From Miniphocaeibacter halophilus (lineage in GTDB: Bacteria > Bacillota > Clostridia > Tissierellales > Peptoniphilaceae): DNA of 64,000 bases. Numbering within the stretch: position 1 is the stretch's first letter; each line of letters opens with the position of its first letter. A program made the position numbers and the translations under genes. Below, piece by piece: positions 16,878 to 25,282 of the stretch. Where the stretch lies: contig NZ_CP066744.1 of assembly GCF_016458825.1 (NCBI RefSeq), positions 377,001 to 441,000 of the forward strand, in the 5' to 3' direction. The notes beneath the pieces are model-generated. The model did not search any database. It was not told the origin of the DNA and saw only the letters and a program-made list of their open reading frames with translations.

Positions 16878-17584
16878 TATATTGTCCCCTTTCTAATTAA
16901 AATATAGCCTATTAAGGTAGATAAAAGTATTCCAACAACTATATCCCATCCTGTTGGAAGTATATTTAAATAAAATATTATTATATAAATAAATGCAGCT
17001 ATTAAAGAAACTACTATGCCTTTTAAATTTCTTTTAACAGAAGGAATTAATAAGGCAATAAACATTGCAGTAAGCCCTATTTCTAAACTCATCTTTAACT
17101 TTTCAGGAAGAATATCCCCTACTAAATAACCTATAACAGTAAAACCTACCCAAAATAAATATGGTATTAATCCTACAAAAATTGCATAGGCTGTACTAAT
17201 TTTATCTTTGGTAAAAGAAAGAACGGAAAAGGATTCGTCTGTTAATAAAAATCCTATTAAAGGAATTGATTTTTTATTTACTCTTTCCATTTTTACTCCA
17301 AGAGATGTTGCCATTACAAGTAATCTTAAATTAATTAAAAAAACCGATATCGCAATTCCAAGTGTTGGTACACCGGCTACAATTAACTCAATTGCCATAA
17401 ATTGAGAGGCCCCAGCAAAGACCATTGCTGAAAATAAAAAAGTATCCAGTAAAGTCAATCCGGAATTTCTAGCTAATAAACCAAAGGCTATTGCTATGGA
17501 TATGTATCCTATTCCCACCGGTAGGGATATTGCAATTCCCTTTTTTATATCTTTAGTTGTGTTTTTTTCTCTTACTCTATTCAT
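16877..17584 (-). CDS. azlC: AzlC family branched-chain amino acid permease
   Basis: 235 residues of mostly hydrophobic sequence with the AzlC signatures: KGIAISLPVGIGYISIAIAFGLLARNSGLTLLDT at the start, FAGASQFMAIELI (about 56-68), INLRLLVMATSLG, and TDESFSVLSF in the middle loop. It is the large subunit of the AzlCD exporter. A short spacer with the recR terminator lies upstream, so azlCD must have its own promoter in or near 17585-17620 or depend on read-through. Confidence 0.92.
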   Translation of the reverse strand: MNRVREKNTTKDIKKGIAISLPVGIGYISIAIAFGLLARNSGLTLLDTFLFSAMVFAGASQFMAIELIVAGVPTLGIAISVFLINLRLLVMATSLGVKMERVNKKSIPLIGFLLTDESFSVLSFTKDKISTAYAIFVGLIPYLFWVGFTVIGYLVGDILPEKLKMSLEIGLTAMFIALLIPSVKRNLKGIVVSLIAAFIYIIIFYLNILPTGWDIVVGILLSTLIGYILIRKGTI

Positions 17585-17610
17585 AAAATTTACACTTTCC
17601 CATCAATTAT

Positions 17611-17641
17611 AATTTTAAAAAAGCATGGTTTCCCATGCTTT
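17611..17641 (-). terminator. Terminator of dnaX-ybaB-recR
   Basis: A 9-bp stem (17620-17628 with 17633-17641), TTTC loop, then TTTTTAAAA in the minus direction. It starts 2 bases past the recR stop. Confidence 0.9.
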
Positions 17642-17643
17642 AC

Positions 17644-18243
17644 TTAAATTTCTCTTCTATCTTCCAATGCTTTATAAATCGACATTTCATCAAAATATTC
17701 TAAACTTACACCTAAAGGAACTCCATTAGCAATTTTTGTCACTTTTACTCCTAAAGGCTTTATAATTTCAGATAAAAAGTTAATTGTAAGATCTCCGTCT
17801 ACAGTTGGTGATAAGGACAATATTACTTCATCAATACCACCATCTTTGACTCTTTCAATAAGGGATTCTATATTTAAATCCTCAGGACTAATATTTTCCC
17901 TTGGAGAGATTAGTCCGTTTAAGACATGGTATTGTCCCTTATATTCCCTTGCTTTCTCAAGAGAAATAATATTTGAACTATCCTCAACTACTACTATAGT
18001 GGATTTGTCCCTGCTTTCATCTGAACATATATCACATATTTCTTTATCTGTTAAATTACCACAAATTTTACAATGATGAATTTCTTTTTTAACATTAATT
18101 AGAGCATTTACCAATCTATTTACTTTTTCATCATCCATTTCAATAATTTTAAAAGCTAGTCTTTTAGCTGATTTTCTTCCAATTGTAGGCAAGCTTGCTA
18201 ATTCAACTATTAGATTTTCTATTGGTCTTGGGTATAAAGCCAT
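17644..18243 (-). CDS. recR: Recombination protein RecR
   Basis: 199 residues: N-terminal helix-hairpin-helix (LPTIGRKSAKRLAFKI), a Cys4 zinc finger (Cys58, 61, 70, 73), and a Toprim domain (VVVEDSSNIISLEKA, then SLSPTVDGDLT). RecR works with RecO and RecF to load RecA at gaps. It is the third gene of the conserved dnaX-ybaB-recR block, 11 bases after ybaB. Length and motifs are standard. Confidence 0.97.
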   Translation of the reverse strand: MALYPRPIENLIVELASLPTIGRKSAKRLAFKIIEMDDEKVNRLVNALINVKKEIHHCKICGNLTDKEICDICSDESRDKSTIVVVEDSSNIISLEKAREYKGQYHVLNGLISPRENISPEDLNIESLIERVKDGGIDEVILSLSPTVDGDLTINFLSEIIKPLGVKVTKIANGVPLGVSLEYFDEMSIYKALEDRREI

Positions 18244-18254
18244 TTAATCACCTA

Positions 18255-18596
18255 CTAAAATAATCCTGGAATATTCATGCCTCCAGTAAATTTACCCATT
18301 TCTTTTTCACTTGTTTCTGTAACTTTATTTAAAGCGTCATTAACAGCTACGATTATTAAATCCTGTAACATTTCAACATCATCCGGATCTACAACATCTT
18401 CTTCTATTTTTACAGCAACCAATTCTTTTTTACCGTTTACTGTAACCTCTATACTTCCTCCACCAGCAGTTGCTGTGAATTCAGTTTCCTCTAACTTTTC
18501 TTGTGCTTCCTCCATTTGTTTTTGCATTTTTTGCATTTGTTTCATCATATTATTCATATTTGGCATTCCGCCTCTTGGATATCCACCTTTTGCCAT
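18255..18596 (-). CDS. YbaB/EbfC family nucleoid-associated protein
   Basis: 113 residues. A glycine/methionine-rich N-terminus ([32 protein letters not shown]) leads into the DNA-binding YbaB fold ([24 protein letters not shown], then [21 protein letters not shown]). It binds DNA as a dimer with little sequence preference. It lies between dnaX and recR, the usual context across bacteria. AGGAGG precedes the ATG. Confidence 0.96.
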   Translation of the reverse strand: MAKGGYPRGGMPNMNNMMKQMQKMQKQMEEAQEKLEETEFTATAGGGSIEVTVNGKKELVAVKIEEDVVDPDDVEMLQDLIIVAVNDALNKVTETSEKEMGKFTGGMNIPGLF

Positions 18597-18608
18597 AAAA
18601 AATACCTC

Positions 18609-20291
18609 CTAAGTAATATTAATATTATCTTCCCCAAATAAATCTTGGATTAATTTTAAATTTTTTTCTTTTCTTAAATTATTTAAATCCGGATAACTTG
18701 ATTCTAAAGTTATATGCACATCATAATCACTACCTACAACTTCTTGAACTATTTTTTTCAAAACATTTATATTTGAACAAATTAACTTCATTTTTGTATC
18801 CTCTGTTTTAAAAAGAATAACCAAGCGGTTTTTTTCTAAAAACCTATAGGTTGAAGAATTTATAAAATTCCTCATCATTGGTGTAGGAAGCTTGTTTACA
18901 ATTTCATTCCAATACTTCGTTTCCTTGTACTTGTCTAAAACATCGTCTTCTAAATCATCACTATTTTCTACTTTTTCAGCACTAGGATTTTCTTCCTTCT
19001 CTACCTTACTATCTTCTGTTTCTGTAATATTTGACTTATTTTCTTCTGTAATTATTTCCGCCTTTACTAAATCATCTTTTACAGAATTATTAGTAGTAAC
19101 AATATCTATATTACCATTAGAATTTAAATCTTCAACTTTTAAATTAGAAAGTTTTTCCTCTAATTCTTTAACCTTATCTTCTAGGTAGTTGATTTTAGAT
19201 TTAAAACTATTGTAATTAACATAATCCACTAACCTTGTAACCAACAGCTCCCCTAATATAACAGGGTTTTCTGTAGTCTTTAATTTAATTTCAAATTCCA
19301 TTAATATATCCAATGACTCAATAATCTGATTCATTTCTATATTATTGGCTTGTTCCTTGTATTTTTCAAGATACATAGTACTAGCATCTACATTGCTTTC
19401 CAATTTATTTTTAACTAAAAGTAAATTTCTATAATGGTCAGTTAAATCCTTAAATAAATTAGAAATAATTTTTCCCTTAGAGGTTTCTGCAAAAGCTTTT
19501 ATTGTATTTGAAAAATCTTTAGAAATTATAGCATCAACTAGCTTAAATATTTTGTCCTGGTCAACTAGACCTAAATCCTCTTCTAAATCCTTAACGGTTA
19601 TTTTATCTTTTCCCAAAGAAATTACCTGATCTAAAGTGCTTAAAGCATCTCTCATAGCTCCATCTGCTTCATTAGCTATAAGATTTACCGCTTCCGGTTC
19701 AATTTCAACTCCTAAATCCCTTGTAATATTTAGAATATTTTCCTTAATAAACTCCGTATCCAGTCTTTTAAATTCATATCTTTGACATCTTGAAAGGATG
19801 GTTTGAGGAATTTTTTCTATTTCCGTAGTAGCTAAAATAAATACTAAATGCTTTGGAGGTTCCTCCATGATTTTTAAAAGGGCATTAAATCCCTCATTTG
19901 TTATCATATGAGCCTCGTCTATAATATAAACCTTGTATTTTAAATTAGCAGGAGGGTAAATTACCTTATCTCTTAGATCTCTAATATCTTCAATTCGTCT
20001 ATTAGATGCAGCGTCCATTTCAACTATATCAAAAGTTTCCTCATTGAGAATAGACCTACAATTTTCACAAACATTACAAGGTGAACCATCTTGTAGATTT
20101 AAACAGTTTATAGCCCGTGCAAATATTTTTGCACAACTTGTTTTACCGGTTCCTCTAGTTCCTGAAAACAAATAAGCATGACCTATTAAATTGTTTTTTA
20201 CTTGGTTCTTTAAAACCTCAGTAACTTGACTTTGACCTAAAACTTCATCAAAAGTTTTTGGTCTATATTCTCTATATATAGCTTGTCGCAA
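18609..20291 (-). CDS. dnaX: DNA polymerase III subunit gamma/tau
   Basis: 560 residues. The clamp-loader AAA+ module has Walker A GTRGTGKTS (44-52), a Cys4 zinc site (Cys63, 72, 75, 78), DEAHM, and the sensor region PQTILSRCQRYEFKRL. Domains II and III follow to about residue 370, then a Glu/Lys/Asn-rich linker (about 385-450) and a C-terminal tau-like domain. It loads the sliding clamp. I saw no A-A-A-A-A-A-G slippery site in the linker, so a separate gamma form is not indicated. First gene of dnaX-ybaB-recR. Confidence 0.97.
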   Translation of the reverse strand: MRQAIYREYRPKTFDEVLGQSQVTEVLKNQVKNNLIGHAYLFSGTRGTGKTSCAKIFARAINCLNLQDGSPCNVCENCRSILNEETFDIVEMDAASNRRIEDIRDLRDKVIYPPANLKYKVYIIDEAHMITNEGFNALLKIMEEPPKHLVFILATTEIEKIPQTILSRCQRYEFKRLDTEFIKENILNITRDLGVEIEPEAVNLIANEADGAMRDALSTLDQVISLGKDKITVKDLEEDLGLVDQDKIFKLVDAIISKDFSNTIKAFAETSKGKIISNLFKDLTDHYRNLLLVKNKLESNVDASTMYLEKYKEQANNIEMNQIIESLDILMEFEIKLKTTENPVILGELLVTRLVDYVNYNSFKSKINYLEDKVKELEEKLSNLKVEDLNSNGNIDIVTTNNSVKDDLVKAEIITEENKSNITETEDSKVEKEENPSAEKVENSDDLEDDVLDKYKETKYWNEIVNKLPTPMMRNFINSSTYRFLEKNRLVILFKTEDTKMKLICSNINVLKKIVQEVVGSDYDVHITLESSYPDLNNLRKEKNLKLIQDLFGEDNINIT

Positions 20292-20500
20292 AAAACAACC
20301 TCCTTATTTACTTGCTTTATTATTATATCATAGGTAGAAAAAATATTTAATTGCTGATTTTTCCCTAATATTTAAATCGCCACTACTTTACAAATACTTA
20401 AACAATTTTATGTTGTTTATATTATAAAACACTTTAATATGATATTATTATTAGTATAATATATAATTATTATTAATATAACATATAAAAGAGGAGCATT

Positions 20501-21511
20501 ATGGAGAAAAGAATTTTAGGTAGAACCGGTTATGAAGTTTCTGTAATTGGATTTGGAGGAATTCCAATTCAAAATGTTGATAAAGATACAGCTATAAAGC
20601 TTGTAGAAGAAGCACACAAACAAGGAATAAATTTTATTGATACAGCAAGAAGTTATAATGACAGTGAAAAATTATTGGGACAAGCATTGGAAGTAGTTGG
20701 AAGAGAGAAATTTTACATAGCAACTAAATCAATGCAAAGAACCTATGATGGTGTCCTTAAAGATTTAGAAATTTCTTTAAAAAACCTAAAAGTTGATTCC
20801 TTAGATCTTTACCAATTTCATAATGTAAGTAAAGAATCAGAAATGGAAACTATTTTTTCTGAAAATGGTGCTTTAAAAGCCGTTAAAGAAATGAAGGAAA
20901 AAGGTATAATAAAAGAAATTGGCGTAACTAGTCACAGTGTTGACCTATTGAATAAATTAATTGACACAAACGAATTTTCGACAATCCAATTTCCCTATAA
21001 TATTGTAGAAAACCAAGCTGAAGAAGCATTTAAAAAAGCTAAAGAAAAAAACATTGGAATACTAATTATGAAGCCACTTGCCGGTGGAGCTATTCCTAAA
21101 GGAGAGCTTTGTTTAAGGTATATTATGGAAAATGAAAATATTACTTTGGCTATACCGGGAATGGATACAATAGAGCAGGTAAAAGAAAATGCCGGCGTTG
21201 GAAATAATCCAAGACCCTTAGCTGAAGAAGAAATAAAAGAATTACAAAATTATGTAGAAGAATTAGGAACACAATTTTGTAGAAGATGTGGTTATTGTGC
21301 ACCTTGTTCAGTCGGAATAGATATTCCAACAAATTTCCTAATGGAAGGCTATTATACCAGATACGACTTAAAGGACTGGGCATTAAGTCGTTACAATGGT
21401 ATGGAGGTCAATGCTAAAGACTGTATAGAATGTGGAGATTGTGAACCAAGATGTCCTTATGACCTACCTATAATAGAAATGCTTAAAAATGTAGCTAAGG
21501 TTTTAGGTTAA
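20501..21511 (+). CDS. Aldo/keto reductase with C-terminal 4Fe-4S ferredoxin domain
   Basis: 336 residues. The N-terminal aldo/keto reductase barrel (1-245) has the catalytic Asp/Tyr in FIDTARSYNDSEKLLG, the Lys in YIATKS and the His in YQFHNV. The C-terminal part has two clusters of cysteines (CRRCGYCAPC and CIECGDCEPRC), a 4Fe-4S binding module found in this anaerobe-type subgroup. Substrate is unknown; the fusion suggests electron exchange with ferredoxin. SD AGAGGAG precedes the ATG. It is monocistronic with a terminator behind it. Confidence 0.92.
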   Translation: MEKRILGRTGYEVSVIGFGGIPIQNVDKDTAIKLVEEAHKQGINFIDTARSYNDSEKLLGQALEVVGREKFYIATKSMQRTYDGVLKDLEISLKNLKVDSLDLYQFHNVSKESEMETIFSENGALKAVKEMKEKGIIKEIGVTSHSVDLLNKLIDTNEFSTIQFPYNIVENQAEEAFKKAKEKNIGILIMKPLAGGAIPKGELCLRYIMENENITLAIPGMDTIEQVKENAGVGNNPRPLAEEEIKELQNYVEELGTQFCRRCGYCAPCSVGIDIPTNFLMEGYYTRYDLKDWALSRYNGMEVNAKDCIECGDCEPRCPYDLPIIEMLKNVAKVLG

Positions 21512-21513
21512 GA

Positions 21514-21552
21514 AAAAATAGGCTTAGAAAATCCTAGGCCTATTTTTCTTTT
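21514..21552 (+). terminator. Terminator of the aldo/keto reductase gene
   Basis: A 10-bp stem AAAAATAGGC (21514-21523) with GCCTATTTTT (21538-21547), an extra inner TAG/CTA helix, and a further T run. Confidence 0.92.
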
Positions 21553-21593
21553 TAAAATATTTTATTCTTTAATTACATGTAAATATTTTTTAA

Positions 21594-21770
21594 TTAAAAT
21601 ACTGTAGAAAAAAATCCTGTAATTTTCGTCCCCGCTTCTTCTCCTATATTTTTTACATACATACCAAAATCGAGAGTTGAGCCAATTAGAACAATTAAAA
21701 TCATTAATAAAAAACAAATTATAAATCTTTTTTCTTTTTTTGTATACTTCCTTTTCTCCATTGAATTCAT
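21594..21770 (-). CDS. Small single-pass membrane protein (locus A)
   Basis: 58 residues from the ATG at 21770, chosen because GGAG lies 6 bases upstream. A Lys/Arg-rich N-terminus precedes one membrane helix (about residues 16-34, FIICFLLMILIVLIGSTL) and a short outside tail, DFGMYVKNIGEEAGTKITGF. I do not recognise a family. The tail pattern (aromatic-Tyr-x-Lys-x-[Ile/Tyr]-Gly-Glu) resembles that of the 74-residue protein at 41918-42142. It lies downstream of the 56-residue ORF and a distinctive promoter. Confidence 0.5.
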   Translation of the reverse strand: MNSMEKRKYTKKEKRFIICFLLMILIVLIGSTLDFGMYVKNIGEEAGTKITGFFSTVF

Positions 21771-21961
21771 TTTTTCTCCAAACTCCATTAACTTTTTTCA
21801 TAATCTATAAGTTAAAAACTTCCTTTTTATAACTAACAACTCTATATTATTAAATAATTATTTTAAAATTTATTTTCACATAAAACCCATAAATTTTCAT
21901 TCTAGATATTTTCTCTTACAAGCTTTTGTTTTTTCTTAGCCTAAATATTTTTAAAATACAC

Positions 21962-22132
21962 CTATATTGAAAATATAAAGAACATTTCAACTTGCTCATT
22001 GAAAATATTTAATAAATTTACGGTAATTATACCTTTAGAAAGAGATTCAATTAATATTTGTGTAATCGTGGTTGGTAGCAACATCTGCAAAACTATTTTT
22101 ATGTCATCTTTGTTTAAATAATTGTTTTTCAT
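21962..22132 (-). CDS. Small hydrophobic ORF behind the 19-nt-block promoter (locus A)
   Basis: 56 codons and a stop. The ATG at 22130-22132 is preceded by AGGAAGAAG at workable spacing. The peptide starts MKNNYLNKDDIKIVLQMLLP and continues with an amphipathic or hydrophobic segment ending in EQVEMFFIFSI. No family is recognised, and it is too short to judge coding bias. The main support is placement: it starts 40 bases after the promoter block shared with locus B at 42.7 kb. Confidence 0.4.
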   Translation of the reverse strand: MKNNYLNKDDIKIVLQMLLPTTITQILIESLSKGIITVNLLNIFNEQVEMFFIFSI

Positions 22133-22171
22133 TTTCTTCTTCCTTTGCTCAACAACTTTTAACGTCTTTAT

Positions 22172-22226
22172 GGCATATTTATATTGCTTATAGTTAGTAT
22201 TGTACTACTATTAAATATATTGTCAA
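22172..22226 (-). promoter_or_regulatory. Promoter A with 19-nt block shared with promoter B
   Basis: Minus-strand -35 TTGACA (22221-22226), 16-base spacer, -10 TACAAT (22199-22204). Two bases further lies a block whose plus-strand sequence is TTTATATTGCTTATAGTTA (22178-22196). The same 19 nt occur at the same distance from a 16-base-spaced promoter at 42693-42720. The block covers the likely transcription start, a repressor position. Confidence 0.75.
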
Positions 22227-22258
22227 CATTTTCTTGAACTTTTATATAAAAAATAAGC

Positions 22259-23344
22259 TTACTTATTTCTTCTCTTATCTTTTGCTTTTAAATATTTTCG
22301 GGCATTTTTCATACCACCTACATTGGAAAACATATCTTCTAATTTTTTCTTTTCAATTTCCTTAAAATCAAGACCAGAATATTTACTTTCCTTTTTTAAT
22401 TTTCTATAATTATTTAGCCTTTCTTCTGAAAGTTCTCCATTTTCTACAGCCTTTAACACTGCACATTTAGGTTCTTTTGTATGACTACAGTCATTAAATT
22501 TACACATGGTCGCTAGCTCATCAATATCGGAAAAACTTTTCGATATATCAACAGTATCCAAGCCCAGTTCTCGCATTCCCGGTGTATCTATAATCAAACC
22601 GCCATTTTCAAGAACAAACATCTCTCTATGGGTTGTTGTATGTTTTCCCTTGTCATCATTTCTTAAATCTTTAGTCTTTAAAATTTTCTCACCTATTAAG
22701 GAGTTTATTAAGGTAGATTTTCCTACTCCGGAAGAGCCGATAAAGGCTATGGTTTTTCCCGGACTAATATATTTTTTAATTTTTTCTATACTATCCTCTT
22801 GTAAGTTTGAAGTTACCTCTACATCAACACCTATGGCTACACTGGCTACTTCTGTTAATTTAGCGTCAATATTATTACATAAATCCGCCTTGGTTAATAT
22901 TACAACCGGTATAGCACCACTTTCCCAAGCTATAGAAATATATCTTTCCAATCTTCTTAAATTGAAATCATTATTTAAAGACATGCATATAAACAAATAA
23001 TCTATATTACTTGCTATGATTTGTTTGGTATTTGATGTTCCTGCAGATTTTCTAACAAAGGCACTTTTTCTGGAAAATCTATAATTAATTACCGCATTTC
23101 CCTGATTATTATTATTTCTATCTAGGACAACAAAATCTCCAACTGTTGGAAAATCCAAGGTTGACTTGGTTTCATACCTAAACTTACCGGAAATTTCAGA
23201 AATTACTTCCCCTTCTTCACAAACTACTCTGTATAGGTTTTTAGTTTGAGAAAAAACTCTACCAATATACATACCTTCACTTAATCTATGTTCTTCTTTT
23301 AATTCATCTGTAAAACCTAAATCTCTTAAATTATACTTATTCAA
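22259..23344 (-). CDS. rsgA: Ribosome small subunit-dependent GTPase A
   Basis: 361 residues. An OB-like N-terminal domain is followed by a circularly permuted GTPase with motif order G4-G1-G3: TKADL, then FIGSSGVGKSTLINSL (about 199-214), then DTPGMRELGL. The C-terminal zinc site is CKFNDCSHTKEPKC. RsgA checks late 30S maturation. GTPase sequence and order are complete. AGGAGG precedes the ATG and may be masked by upstream RNA: an 18-codon ORF and two hairpins lie within 110 bases of the start. Confidence 0.95.
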   Translation of the reverse strand: MNKYNLRDLGFTDELKEEHRLSEGMYIGRVFSQTKNLYRVVCEEGEVISEISGKFRYETKSTLDFPTVGDFVVLDRNNNNQGNAVINYRFSRKSAFVRKSAGTSNTKQIIASNIDYLFICMSLNNDFNLRRLERYISIAWESGAIPVVILTKADLCNNIDAKLTEVASVAIGVDVEVTSNLQEDSIEKIKKYISPGKTIAFIGSSGVGKSTLINSLIGEKILKTKDLRNDDKGKHTTTHREMFVLENGGLIIDTPGMRELGLDTVDISKSFSDIDELATMCKFNDCSHTKEPKCAVLKAVENGELSEERLNNYRKLKKESKYSGLDFKEIEKKKLEDMFSNVGGMKNARKYLKAKDKRRNK

Positions 23345-23357
23345 TTATTTTCCTCCT

Positions 23358-23417
23358 AAAAAATCAATTATTTTTGATTTTCCCGGGAGGCTTATTATTA
23401 AATACTACAAACCTCCC
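23358..23417 (-). promoter_or_regulatory. Alternative hairpins in the rsgA leader
   Basis: Helix 1 pairs GGGAGG with CCTCCC (23412-23417 with 23385-23390). Helix 2 is an 8-bp AAAATCAA/TTGATTTT stem (23360-23367 with 23374-23381) followed by six T residues right at the AGGAGG of rsgA, so it looks terminator-like. Confidence 0.5.
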
Positions 23418-23454
23418 AGTTTGTAACAATATCCAATACACCTATTTTCAACAT
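23398..23454 (-). CDS. 18-codon leader ORF upstream of rsgA
   Basis: An AAGGAGGTG site lies 7 bases before an ATG that opens an 18-residue frame, MLKIGVLDIVTNWEVCSI. The SD is as good as any in the window. The codons for Trp-Glu contain GGGAGG, which can pair with CCTCCC 22 bases downstream. CCTCC can alternatively pair with the rsgA SD AGGAGG. This is the layout of a translational attenuator. The peptide itself has no recognised family. Confidence 0.5.
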   Translation of the reverse strand: MLKIGVLDIVTNWEVCSI

Positions 23455-23541
23455 AATACAACACCTCCTTAGTGTTATTAATATATTTTATTCTACCATA
23501 ATTATTGCCAAATGCTATTATATTATCCTTTTTCTTGGCTT

Positions 23542-24456
23542 TTACAATTTTATACTATACTTTTTAATATTTTCCCTTATTTTCTTTAGCATACTATTTT
23601 TGTGTTCCGGTAATTTTCCCTTTATTGCTATAATATTATTTTTATGGGTTGCATTAAATATTACATTTTCCATTTCTAATTTAGAAAGGAGTAAATATTC
23701 TTCTTCCAAAGATTGTAAAGGACTTAATCTTTTAAATTCACCTATCTTTACCTTGTCCAATAAAGGTGCATTTGGAAAATAAACTAAATTTACTACTACT
23801 AGCTCAAAGGGATGTACTTTATTTAAAAGTTTGGCTGTTTCAAGAGCGTTTTCCCTTGAATATTTAACTCCCCCAAAGCCTAATATTATATAGGCGGAAT
23901 AGTCAATTTTAACTTTTTCCAATTTCTTCATAGCCGCTAAATTATCCTCAGAAGTAACACCTTTTCTTTGAAAGTCCAATATTTTATCTGATCCGGATTC
24001 AATTCCCAGGGATAAACGATTATATTTATTATCCCTTAACAAAAGTAATTCGTCATAACTCTTTCTTATAATATCATCAACTCTTGAAAAAGAGCTTATA
24101 TATTTTACCTCCGGAAAATATTTTCTTATTAGCCTTGCTATTTCTACTAAATAGTCTGTTTTTAAGACTAAGGGGTTACCTCCTAATAGATTAAACTTTT
24201 CTACTTTTCTTCTATTATTTTTAGTTATAAACTGTAATTTTTTCAAGTTTTCTTCAATTTCTTCTAAAGTTAATTTTTTAAAGATAATATTTTTATTTAA
24301 TCCACAATATAAACATTTATTATAGCTGCAACCAATGGTAACCGGTAAAAACAAATTTCTTGTTTCCGGCATTGGTACATAAATCTTATTATTATAAGGC
24401 TTGTATATTTCTTCTATGTATTTTTTAGCCTTTTTAATAAATTCTGTATTATCCAT
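23542..24456 (-). CDS. Radical SAM protein with CX4CX2C cluster motif
   Basis: 304 residues. The N-terminal cluster motif GCSYNKCLYCGL places cysteines at 43, 48 and 51 (CX4CX2C rather than the common CX3CX2C), a spacing seen in the GCSxNxCxFC group of radical SAM proteins. The SAM-binding LLGGNP and the LGIESGSDKIL segment with the later LGFGG follow. Substrate is unknown. It lies upstream of the rsgA leader ORF with an 87-base gap. Transcription may continue into rsgA. Confidence 0.88.
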   Translation of the reverse strand: MDNTEFIKKAKKYIEEIYKPYNNKIYVPMPETRNLFLPVTIGCSYNKCLYCGLNKNIIFKKLTLEEIEENLKKLQFITKNNRRKVEKFNLLGGNPLVLKTDYLVEIARLIRKYFPEVKYISSFSRVDDIIRKSYDELLLLRDNKYNRLSLGIESGSDKILDFQRKGVTSEDNLAAMKKLEKVKIDYSAYIILGFGGVKYSRENALETAKLLNKVHPFELVVVNLVYFPNAPLLDKVKIGEFKRLSPLQSLEEEYLLLSKLEMENVIFNATHKNNIIAIKGKLPEHKNSMLKKIRENIKKYSIKL

Positions 24457-24553
24457 ATTTCCACCAACTCTCCTAAATTATTTACCCATTAAATAGCATA
24501 TTAGGTAAGAATATGAAATAATATAAGTAAATATTATAATTCAAGGTGAGTAA

Positions 24554-25231
24554 ATGTACAAAGCATTATTTTTTGATATTGATGATACTATTTTTGATTT
24601 TGAAAAATGTAGCCTTGCAGCTTTTGAAGAAAGTTTTAAAATATGTGATTTGCATTATTCAAAATCCATATATGAACTTTATAGGGAAATTAGCAAGGAT
24701 TTATGGAAAAAACAAAAAAGTGGAGAAATATCCGTCCAAGATGTTTTAAATACAAGATTTAAAATACTATTTGAAAAATTAAACCTCAATTCATCATACT
24801 ATAAATTTCAAAAGGTGTTTGAAAAAAATTTAGGAAAACAATTTATTACAGAGCCTAATGTCTATGAGGTAATAAGTTCTCTTTATAAAAAATATAAAAT
24901 TTATGCTGCTTCAAACGGAATATTAGAAATGCAAATAAACAGACTAAAACATGCAAATTTGTTGGATTATTTTACCGATCTCTTCGTTTCAGATGACATC
25001 GGTTACGATAAGCCAAGTGATAATTTTTTTAAAGAATGTTTAAAAAGAAGTAACTTAGAAGCAAGGGAAATTTTATTTATTGGTGACAGTTTACAAGCCG
25101 ATATAATTGGAGCTAAAAACAATAATATAGACACATGTTGGTATAACATTAATGGATATGAAAAACCTAAAGATTTAGAGGTAAATTATATTATTACAAA
25201 TTTAATAGTACTTAAGAGTATTTTATTATAA
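24554..25231 (+). CDS. HAD family hydrolase, YjjG-like (pyrimidine nucleotidase group)
   Basis: 225 residues. HAD motif I is FFDIDDTIFDF (7-17), motif II ASNG, motif III KPSDNFF, and motif IV IGDSLQADIIGA. The cap region (about 18-95) is helical as in subclass IA. YjjG-like members dephosphorylate non-canonical pyrimidine nucleotides, but substrate cannot be fixed from sequence. AAGGTGAG lies 3 bases before the ATG. The deacylase paralogue follows after 51 bases on the same strand. Confidence 0.88.
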   Translation: MYKALFFDIDDTIFDFEKCSLAAFEESFKICDLHYSKSIYELYREISKDLWKKQKSGEISVQDVLNTRFKILFEKLNLNSSYYKFQKVFEKNLGKQFITEPNVYEVISSLYKKYKIYAASNGILEMQINRLKHANLLDYFTDLFVSDDIGYDKPSDNFFKECLKRSNLEAREILFIGDSLQADIIGAKNNNIDTCWYNINGYEKPKDLEVNYIITNLIVLKSILL

Positions 25232-25282
25232 TTACCTAAAACTATTTTACTATACTTATTTAAACAAAATAGGAGTGATATT

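Noticed and set aside
18609-20291. Programmed frameshift in dnaX giving a gamma subunit
   Set aside because: No A-rich slippery heptamer was seen near the end of domain III or in the linker.
20292-20500. Extra gene between dnaX and the aldo/keto reductase
   Set aside because: No frame with an SD was found in these 209 bases; they look like promoter DNA.
21562-21801. 79-codon frame overlapping the small membrane protein of locus A
   Set aside because: It overlaps the 58-residue frame and has no hydrophobic helix or coherent domain. The other frame has the better SD and a clear membrane segment.
22506-23000. Long open frame opposite rsgA
   Set aside because: The rsgA strand has unmistakable GTPase motifs; the opposite frame is a by-product of A/T-rich codons.
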